From: Pseudopedobacter sp.
GTDB taxonomy: Bacteria > Bacteroidota > Bacteroidia > Sphingobacteriales > Sphingobacteriaceae
NCBI GenBank assembly: GCA_014378285.1
Contig: JACMNZ010000066.1
Coordinates: forward strand, 1-8,425
DNA length: 8,425 bases
Direction of reading: 5' to 3'
Numbering within the stretch: position 1 is the first letter of the stretch; the number at the start of each line of letters is the position of its first letter. The translations under genes and the position numbers were made by a program. Below, in pieces: positions 1 to 4,791 of the stretch. The notes below the pieces were generated by a model. The model was not told where the DNA came from, ran no database searches, and saw only the letters and a program-made list of their open reading frames with translations.

Positions 1-131
1 AGCCATTTTTCCAATTCATTAACTGAATTAATTTCTCGGTTTAAAAGTTCGTTAAAAATTGGTTCTAAAGCATCCCAATCTATATTTAATTCTTGAGGAA
101 GGTAATTCCTCTTTACTTTTTCTAAAATCAT
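1..131 (-). CDS. M3-family oligoendopeptidase, N-terminal 43 codons (partial)
   Basis: The gene starts with ATG at 131-129 and runs off the left edge, so only 43 codons are visible. The peptide opens MILEKVKRNYLPQELNI and continues through WDALEPIFNELLNREINS to NELEKW. This matches my memory of the N-terminus of Bacteroidota M3-family (oligoendopeptidase F-like) zinc peptidases: a basic start, a 'LP..L.I..W..LEP.F..LL.R.INS...LE.WL' pattern, and a helical lead-in domain. The HExxH catalytic centre of the family would lie several hundred codons further on, outside the window, so the assignment rests on the N-terminus alone. Members are cytoplasmic peptidases that trim short peptides. The start overlaps the prenyltransferase stop as ATGA (131-128), so the two are probably translationally coupled and co-transcribed. 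No Shine-Dalgarno sequence is visible. Confidence 0.72.
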   Translation of the reverse strand, partial: MILEKVKRNYLPQELNIDWDALEPIFNELLNREINSVNELEKW

Positions 132-988
132 AAATAGTGTCTGTAATAAATATCAAATAAAAAACATACCGCAAATGCCACAGAAGCTATGCCATTTGTA
201 GTCATGAAAGCAAAATTTACTTTGCTTAAATCGTTTGGCTTTACTAATTGATGTTGGTAAATCAACATTCCTATAAAAATTGTTAATCCAATGTAATAAG
301 GCCAAGTTAATGTAGTAAAAAATAGAGGTACGATTACAAAAAGTGCCGCAAAAATATGTAAGACATTACTTACCATCAGAGCGTTCTTCTTCCCTAAAAA
401 CGAAGGGATTGAATGTAATTTTTCGGTTCTATCGAAATCTTCATCTTGTAAGGCATAAATAATATCGAAACCGCTAACCCAACATAAAACCGCCAATGAA
501 AATAGAACGGGTAAAAGTGCAAATTCTCCCGTTACCACCAAATACGCACCAATAGGAGCTAAGGATAATCCCAAACCTAAAACCAAATGGCAAAGAGCGG
601 TAAATCTTTTAGTAGCACTATAACCTAATACAACTAATAGAGCTATTGGTGATAAAATAAAGCAAAGCAGATTAATAAAATACGTTGCAGTAATAAATAT
701 AAAGCAATTAATAATAGTAAATAACAAAGCATTATTTGCGGTAATCCTTCCGGACGGAATGTCTCTCATTTTTGTGCGAGGATTTTTAGCATCAATTTCT
801 CTATCCAAATATCGGTTAAAAGCCATTGCGGCATTTCTTGCACAAATCATACATATAATCATCAAAACTAATTTAAGCCATGAAAATTCATGATTGGTAG
901 TACTTATCGCTAAAAAAAAACCAATAAATGCAAATGGCATTGCAAATATGGTATGGGAAAATGTAACTAATGAAAGGTATTTTTTCAT
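128..988 (-). CDS. UbiA-family polyprenyltransferase (probable menaquinone pathway, MqnP-like)
   Basis: This is an integral membrane prenyltransferase that transfers a polyprenyl chain to an aromatic acceptor in quinone biosynthesis. Starting from ATG 988 it has 286 residues, the usual family length, with eight or nine hydrophobic segments. Both Asp-rich Mg-diphosphate motifs are present: N58-x3-D62-x3-D66 (NRYLDREID followed by NPRT) and D175 with YALQDEDFD (D182, D186). The NRxxDRxxDAxNPRT form resembles the 'putative 4-hydroxybenzoate polyprenyltransferase' group that includes MqnP of the futalosine menaquinone route, more than E. coli UbiA. Bacteroidota normally make menaquinone rather than ubiquinone, so a menaquinone role is likely, but the acceptor cannot be read from sequence. 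An in-frame TTG sits directly before the ATG (991-989); I prefer the ATG. It lies 13 nt after engB and overlaps the M3 peptidase start by 4 nt, indicating one transcript. Confidence 0.9.
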   Translation of the reverse strand: MKKYLSLVTFSHTIFAMPFAFIGFFLAISTTNHEFSWLKLVLMIICMICARNAAMAFNRYLDREIDAKNPRTKMRDIPSGRITANNALLFTIINCFIFITATYFINLLCFILSPIALLVVLGYSATKRFTALCHLVLGLGLSLAPIGAYLVVTGEFALLPVLFSLAVLCWVSGFDIIYALQDEDFDRTEKLHSIPSFLGKKNALMVSNVLHIFAALFVIVPLFFTTLTWPYYIGLTIFIGMLIYQHQLVKPNDLSKVNFAFMTTNGIASVAFAVCFLFDIYYRHYL

Positions 989-1001
989 CAAAAATTATGT
1001 T

Positions 1002-1640
1002 TTAACCTAAAGAAGGACTTTGTTTTTCCTCAAATTCTGGAATAACAAAGTTTCCATTTATCTCTTGTATTAAAGCTAAAACATCATCTTTACCTAATTG
1101 GTTTTCGGCAGATGTTAAAATCATTTGAGGAACTTCTTCAAAGAAGTTTGCAAGCTCCTTTTTGAATGCTGCCATGTGCTGTTGAGATTTTACGCTACCT
1201 TGTTTATCTGCTTTTGTAAATAATAAAAAGAAAGGAATTCCTTTTTCTCCTAAAGAACAGCAAAATTCTATATCTATTTTTTGGGGTTCTAATCGGCTAT
1301 CTATCAGTACAAAAACTACTTGTAAACTTTCTCTTTTTTCTAGGTAAAACCTAATAAACTTAGCCCATTCTGCTCTGTTAGATTTAGAACTTTTAGCATA
1401 ACCATAACCGGGTAAATCTACAATATACCATTCCTTATTGATTAAAAAATGATTGATGAGTTGTGTTTTACCTGGCTTTTGAGAAGTTTTTGCTAAACCT
1501 TTTACATTAACAATCATATTTATTAATGATGATTTACCTACATTAGAACGCCCGATGAAAGCATATTCAGGCAAAATTGGTGGTGGTAATTTGCTAATTC
1601 TTGTATTACTTACCGTAAAATCGGCAGATTTTATAATCAT
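1002..1640 (-). CDS. engB: Ribosome-biogenesis GTPase EngB (YsxC/YihA)
   Basis: EngB is a small TrmE-Era-EngA-EngB-type GTPase, generally essential, that acts in assembly of the 50S ribosomal subunit in the cytoplasm. The 212-residue length is typical. All G motifs are visible: G1/P-loop GRSNVGKSS at 30-38, a G2 threonine in the 'KPGKTQ' stretch around 55-60, G3 DLPGYG at 75-80, G4 TKAD at 142-145 and a G5-like TSA at 176-178. The GYGYAK extension after G3 is characteristic of EngB. The C-terminus carries a short acidic/Ser-rich tail (from about 201) that looks dispensable. The ATG at 1640-1638 is the only sensible start. It lies 4 nt downstream of a TAACTTTG promoter element, suggesting a leaderless or nearly leaderless mRNA. 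It is the first gene of the cluster with the prenyltransferase and M3 peptidase. Confidence 0.96.
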   Translation of the reverse strand: MIIKSADFTVSNTRISKLPPPILPEYAFIGRSNVGKSSLINMIVNVKGLAKTSQKPGKTQLINHFLINKEWYIVDLPGYGYAKSSKSNRAEWAKFIRFYLEKRESLQVVFVLIDSRLEPQKIDIEFCCSLGEKGIPFFLLFTKADKQGSVKSQQHMAAFKKELANFFEEVPQMILTSAENQLGKDDVLALIQEINGNFVIPEFEEKQSPSLG

Positions 1641-1644
1641 GATA

Positions 1645-1673
1645 CAAAGTTAGTTTAATTTTTATTTGAACAA
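1645..1673 (-). promoter_or_regulatory. Bacteroidota-type promoter of engB
   Basis: Read on the minus strand, TAACTTTG at 1652-1645 fits the Bacteroidota -7 consensus TAnnTTTG exactly. An ATTG (TTG at 1673-1671) lies 18 nt upstream, within the usual spacing for the -33 TTTG element. The box ends only 4 nt before the engB ATG, so transcription should begin at or very near the start codon. Confidence 0.7.
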
Positions 1674-1703
1674 TGGTTGGTTTGTATATTGAAATCTTAA
1701 TTT

Positions 1704-1737
1704 TTAGTTAAGATAAATCAATTAAAATCTATCTTTG
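1704..1737 (+). promoter_or_regulatory. Bacteroidota-type promoter of tRNA-Leu
   Basis: TATCTTTG at 1730-1737 matches the TAnnTTTG -7 consensus. The upstream element is weak: a TTAG at 1704-1707 is the best match, 22 nt before the box. The box places the transcript start about 10-14 nt before the mature tRNA 5' end at 1755, a sensible leader for RNase P processing. Confidence 0.6.
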
Positions 1738-1754
1738 TTATTGCAAAATCTATT

Positions 1755-1838
1755 GTCCGGGTGGCGAAATTGGTAGACGCACCAGCTTGAGGGGCTGGCG
1801 CCCTTTGGGGTGTGGCAGTTCGAATCTGCTCTCGGACA
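1755..1838 (+). tRNA. trnL-GAG: tRNA-Leu, anticodon GAG
   Basis: An 84-nt class II tRNA folds completely. The acceptor stem is GTCCGGG with CTCGGAC (1831-1837) plus discriminator A at 1838, with one G-T pair. The D arm holds the GGTAGA core. The anticodon stem is CCAGC/GCTGG with loop TTGAGGG, giving anticodon GAG at 1789-1791, which reads CUC/CUU leucine codons. The long variable arm pairs CGCCC with GGGTG over a TTTG loop. The T arm is GGCAG-TTCGAAT-CTGCT with a single wobble closing pair. The long variable arm and A73 discriminator fit tRNA-Leu. The CCA end is not encoded: CAA follows the discriminator base, so it must be added after transcription. The gene stands alone, divergent from engB. 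Confidence 0.97.
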
Positions 1839-1852
1839 CAAATTTTACTCAG

Positions 1853-1925
1853 TTGTCACATTGAGCGGAGTCGAAATGTTTCCTTAACTATTAGGATATG
1901 ATTTCGACTTCGTTCAACCTGACAA
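1853..1925. repeat. 73-nt imperfect palindrome (REP/MITE-like) between tRNA-Leu and hppD
   Basis: The left arm 1853-1877 (starts TTGTCACATTGAG, ends GTCGAAAT) and the right arm 1901-1925 (starts ATTTCGACTTCG, ends CTGACAA) are complementary at 21 of 25 positions. The 23-nt middle contains a further TCCT/AGGA pair (1881-1884 with 1893-1896). The 'TTGAGCGGAGTCGAAA' type arm resembles dispersed palindromes I recall from Bacteroidota intergenic regions. It lies between the 3' ends of a plus-strand tRNA and minus-strand hppD, where a hairpin could stop or stabilise either transcript. There is no T-run next to either arm, so it is not a classical intrinsic terminator. No flanking target duplication is evident. 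Confidence 0.8.
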
Positions 1926-1945
1926 AACCTCTGTGTCTATCAAAA

Positions 1946-3124
1946 TTACAGATTCCCTCTTAATTCTTGCTCTCTTTCAATCGCTTCAAATAAAGCCTTA
2001 AAGTTTCCTGCTCCAAAAGATTGTGCACCTTTTCTTTGGATAATTTCAAAAAAGACTGTTGGTCTATCTTGTAAAGGCTTAGTGAAAATTTGCAACAAAT
2101 AACCCTCTTCATCTCTATCAACCAAAATTTTATGCTCTTTTAACACTTTAATGTCTTCATCAATTTTTCCCACACGATCTAATAAATCTTCATAATAGGT
2201 TTCGGGAGTATTTAAAAATTCTATTCCTTTTGCTTTCAGTTTTTTTACGGTATCAACAATATCTGCGGTAGCAATGGCTACATGTTGTACGCCTTCGCCT
2301 TCATAAAATTCTAAATATTCTTCAATCTGAGATTTTCTTTTTCCTTCTGCAGGTTCATTAATAGGAAATTTTACATAACCGTTTCCATTGCTCATTACCT
2401 TACTCATTAGTGCAGAATATTCAGTTGAGATGGCTTTATCATCAAAAGTTAGAATATTTTTGAAACCCATGGTATCTTCATAAAAGCTGACCCATTTATT
2501 CATTTGATGCCAGCCCACGTTTCCAACACAATGATCTACATGTAATAATCCTATTTCTTCAGGGTTATAAGCAGAATGATAAGGCTCAAAACCTGGATGA
2601 AACAATCCGTTATAGTTTTTTCTCTCGATAAATAAATGGATTGTTTCTCCATAAGTATAAATTCCACTTCTTTTGATCTCTCCGTTTGCATCAGATAAAG
2701 TTTCTGGCTCTAAGAATGACCTTGCACCTCTTTTAACTGTTTCTTCATGAGCTTTATAGGCATCGTCCACCCAAAGTGCCAAAACTTTTACCCCATCGCC
2801 ATGCTTTAGAACATGATGTGCAACCGGATGGTTTGACCGTAAAGCAGAAGTAAAAACAAACCGTATTTTCCCCTGCTGGATCATATAGGAAGCCGTATCC
2901 TTTACGCCCGTTTCTGGCCCTGCATAAGCTACACTTTGAAAACCAAATGCCGTTTTATAGAAATGAGCTGCTTGTTTTGCATTACCTACGTAAAATTCTA
3001 TATAATCCGTTCCGTTTATCGGGAGGAAGTCCTGATTAGTGGTTAGTTGGTTAGGATTTTGTTGGTTAGTATATTCAGGATGGCTAATTAGTTCGTTAGT
3101 CATTGTTTCATTAATATTTGTCAT
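1946..3124 (-). CDS. hppD: 4-hydroxyphenylpyruvate dioxygenase
   Basis: HppD is a cytoplasmic Fe(II) enzyme that converts 4-hydroxyphenylpyruvate plus O2 to homogentisate and CO2, the second step of tyrosine catabolism. The 392 residues form two vicinal-oxygen-chelate halves: N-terminal from about 32 (DFLPINGTDYIEFYVGNAKQ) and catalytic C-terminal from about 190. The predicted iron ligands are present: H198 in HVDHCVGNV, H281 in GVQHVA and E360 in TVFFEIIQR. The signature C-terminal helix is SFGAGNFKALFEAIEREQ (369-386). Residues 1-31 are an Asn/Gln/Thr-rich leader encoded by repetitive DNA and lie outside the conserved fold. M1 and M8 are the only early methionines, so the true start is one of them; I use M1. 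HmgA, the next enzyme, is encoded 81 nt upstream on the same strand, and no promoter motif is visible in that gap, so co-transcription is likely. Confidence 0.96.
   Translation of the reverse strand: MTNINETMTNELISHPEYTNQQNPNQLTTNQDFLPINGTDYIEFYVGNAKQAAHFYKTAFGFQSVAYAGPETGVKDTASYMIQQGKIRFVFTSALRSNHPVAHHVLKHGDGVKVLALWVDDAYKAHEETVKRGARSFLEPETLSDANGEIKRSGIYTYGETIHLFIERKNYNGLFHPGFEPYHSAYNPEEIGLLHVDHCVGNVGWHQMNKWVSFYEDTMGFKNILTFDDKAISTEYSALMSKVMSNGNGYVKFPINEPAEGKRKSQIEEYLEFYEGEGVQHVAIATADIVDTVKKLKAKGIEFLNTPETYYEDLLDRVGKIDEDIKVLKEHKILVDRDEEGYLLQIFTKPLQDRPTVFFEIIQRKGAQSFGAGNFKALFEAIEREQELRGNL
3037..3117 (-). repeat. Low-complexity CTAACCAAC-type tract inside the hppD 5' end
   Basis: On the coding strand this tract repeats CTAAC/CTAAT words (for example CCTAACCAACTAACCACTAATC), encoding the Asn/Gln/Thr-rich leader of HppD. 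It resembles the repetitive spacer DNA often seen before Bacteroidota genes more than coding sequence, and it ends where the conserved domain begins. Confidence 0.5.
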
Positions 3125-3205
3125 GTCTTTAATTTTTTTATCTTGATTCTTTCGTCTTAAATCTTAATTCTAGTTTCTCACATCTCATTACTCAATTCTA
3201 AACGC
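3125..3205 (-). other. hmgA-hppD spacer with AGAATCAAGA-type repeat tract
   Basis: This 81-nt spacer is low in complexity. On the hppD coding strand it carries CTAGAATTAAGA and AGAATCAAGA (3150-3141), matching units of the tandem repeat before recQ at 7702-7743. No TAnnTTTG box or terminator hairpin is seen, which fits read-through from hmgA into hppD. Confidence 0.55.
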
Positions 3206-4366
3206 TCATTCCGACATCCAGCTTCTATAATAATTAGGGTCTTCAATTTCTAAAGCATCTTCAGTCAGCATCAATGGTCTAAAAGGATCAATCATTACTG
3301 CTAATTCTTCGGTACTTTCTTTACCGATTGATTTTTCTACCGTACCTGGATGTGGCCCATGAGGTATTCCGCCTGGATGTAAAGTGATTTGTCCTCTTTC
3401 TACTGATTTACGACTCATAAAATCTCCATCTACATAATATAAAACTTCATCAGAATCTACATTGGAATGATTATATGGAGCTGGAATAGATAATGGATGA
3501 TAATCGAATTTTCTAGGAACAAAAGAGCAAACTACAAAATTATGAGCTTCAAAAGTTTGATGTACGGGGGGCGGTTGGTGTAAACGACCAGTTATTGGTT
3601 CAAAATTGTGGATGCTAAATCCCCATGGATAATGAAAACCATCCCATCCGATAAAATCGAAAGGGTGTGTTCCGTAAGTGTAAGGATAAATTAAACCTTG
3701 TTTTTTTATCAATATTTTAAAATCACCTTTTTCATCAATCGTTTCTAAATTTTGCGGTGTTTTAATATCTCTTTCACAAAACGGAGAATGTTCTAAAAGC
3801 TGTCCGTTTTCATTTCTATATCGTTTTGGAGCTTTTATCGGACTAAAACTTTCAACTATAAACAGTCTGTTTTTTTCATCATTAAAATAGATTTGATAGA
3901 TTACTCCTCTTGGAATTATTAGATAATCCCCATATTCGAAGTGGATGTTTCCATAACCGGTTTTTAAAACTCCAGCACCTTCGTGGATAAAAATCATTTC
4001 ATCTGCCATGGTATTTTTATAGAAATAATCTGTCATGGATTTCCTCGGCGCTGCCAAAGAAATATGAAGATCACTATTTACCAAAACAGGTTTTCTGCTT
4101 TTAAGAAAATCATCCTCAGGTTTAATTTTAAAACCAATTAAACTGGTATGTTTTAAATGTTTTTCTCTCGCAATTTTTGGTTCTACAGAGTAGGATTCTC
4201 CCAAACTTTTTACTAGTGTAGGAGGATGGCAATGGTAAACCAAAGAATAGTTGCTAGAAAAACCTTCCGTAGAAACTAGTTCTTCTGCATATAGCTCGCC
4301 ATTAGGCTTACGAAATTGGGTATGTCTTTTAGGAGGAATTTCTCCGAGTTTATAATAAAATGGCAT
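3206..4366 (-). CDS. hmgA: Homogentisate 1,2-dioxygenase
   Basis: HmgA is a cytoplasmic Fe(II) cupin dioxygenase that opens the homogentisate ring to give maleylacetoacetate, directly using the product of HppD. The 386-residue length fits the shorter form common in Bacteroidota. The N-terminal part (about 1-260) is a beta-sandwich with HISLAAPR at 101-108 and a cupin-like FEYGDYLIIPRG at 143-154. The C-terminal part carries the predicted iron ligands: H300 and E307 in YNHSNVDSDEV, and H336 in IPHGPHPG. H263 (GRLHQPPPVHQ) lines up with the proposed catalytic histidine H292 of the human enzyme; these assignments come from a remembered alignment. The ATG at 4366-4364 gives the standard MPFYYKLGEIPPKRH opening. 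A perfect palindrome AAATCGATTT lies 4 nt before the start codon. No firm promoter was found upstream. Confidence 0.96.
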   Translation of the reverse strand: MPFYYKLGEIPPKRHTQFRKPNGELYAEELVSTEGFSSNYSLVYHCHPPTLVKSLGESYSVEPKIAREKHLKHTSLIGFKIKPEDDFLKSRKPVLVNSDLHISLAAPRKSMTDYFYKNTMADEMIFIHEGAGVLKTGYGNIHFEYGDYLIIPRGVIYQIYFNDEKNRLFIVESFSPIKAPKRYRNENGQLLEHSPFCERDIKTPQNLETIDEKGDFKILIKKQGLIYPYTYGTHPFDFIGWDGFHYPWGFSIHNFEPITGRLHQPPPVHQTFEAHNFVVCSFVPRKFDYHPLSIPAPYNHSNVDSDEVLYYVDGDFMSRKSVERGQITLHPGGIPHGPHPGTVEKSIGKESTEELAVMIDPFRPLMLTEDALEIEDPNYYRSWMSE

Positions 4367-4460
4367 AATAAAATCGATTTAAATAATTAACGATTTATAA
4401 TAGAAAAGGGTATAATTAATTGATAAAGAATGTTATCGAGAAAGTTATAGAGAATTCTGT

Positions 4461-4477
4461 GCGAAAACTATTTTCGC
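4461..4477. other. Small perfect hairpin upstream of hmgA
   Basis: GCGAAAA (4461-4467), loop CTA and TTTTCGC (4471-4477) form a 7-bp perfect stem with a 3-nt loop in the GC-richer patch of the spacer. No T-run follows on either strand, so terminator activity is doubtful. Confidence 0.4.
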
Positions 4478-4741
4478 TACCATTGCAGAACGGAATTTAG
4501 CAAGTACTCCCGAAGAAACTAATCTAAGATGCTTTAAGTTTTGCAATGTTTTTTGTTTTATTAATTTCCAATGTACGGATTTATTTTTTAGCGGCAAAAA
4601 AAATGTCTGAATCTTGATTTGCATCAATTTAAGATTTGCTTGATTTTTGCAAATGAATATATTTTATGCGTTTAGATTAGTGAAATTTTAACAAATATAT
4701 ACTGGTGAAAATTAGTGAATTGATTGCGAAAAATCGATTAC

Positions 4742-4772
4742 AAAAAAAGTCGGGTAATTTTACCCGACTTTT
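4742..4772 (-). terminator. Rho-independent terminator of the M13 peptidase gene
   Basis: GTCGGGTA (4749-4756) pairs perfectly with TACCCGAC (4761-4768) around an ATTT loop, and flanking A and T runs extend the stem to 4745-4772. Read on the minus strand the stem is followed by seven T residues (complement of 4748-4742), starting about 20 nt after the peptidase stop codon at 4794-4792. This is a textbook intrinsic terminator for that gene. Confidence 0.9.
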
Positions 4773-4791
4773 CTATCTCATTGAATTTAAA

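Larger units (their letters stand above)
4367..4791. other. 425-nt spacer between hmgA and the M13 peptidase: no convincing gene
   Basis: The spacer contains two near-identical 12-nt repeats GTTAT(C/A)GAGAA (4432-4455), a perfect small hairpin (4461-4477), a patch of about 40% G+C at 4451-4520 between flanks of about 20-25%, and the M13 terminator (4742-4772). A 60-codon minus-strand reading frame (4627-4445) spans the patch, but its product (MMQIKIQTFFLPLKNKS...) resembles no family I know and has no RBS or promoter. A minus-strand TATATTTG at 4699-4692 fits the -7 consensus but has no partner -33 element. The word AATCGATT occurs twice (4372-4379 and 4732-4739). The hmgA promoter presumably lies in this spacer, at an unknown position. 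Confidence 0.6.

Noticed and set aside
1853..1925. Palindrome as an attachment site or integrated-element end at the tRNA gene
   Set aside because: It starts 14 nt after the tRNA, does not duplicate the tRNA 3' end, and there is no integrase or foreign gene content; the flanking genes are housekeeping and catabolic.
4445..4627. 60-codon minus-strand reading frame in the spacer before hmgA
   Set aside because: No recognisable family, RBS, promoter or sensible domain; the composition looks like translated non-coding DNA. Described within the spacer instead of being called a gene.
4692..4699. Minus-strand TATATTTG as the hmgA promoter
   Set aside because: It matches the -7 box but lacks any TTTG at 17-23 nt upstream and would give a leader of over 300 nt, so it is not listed as a separate promoter.
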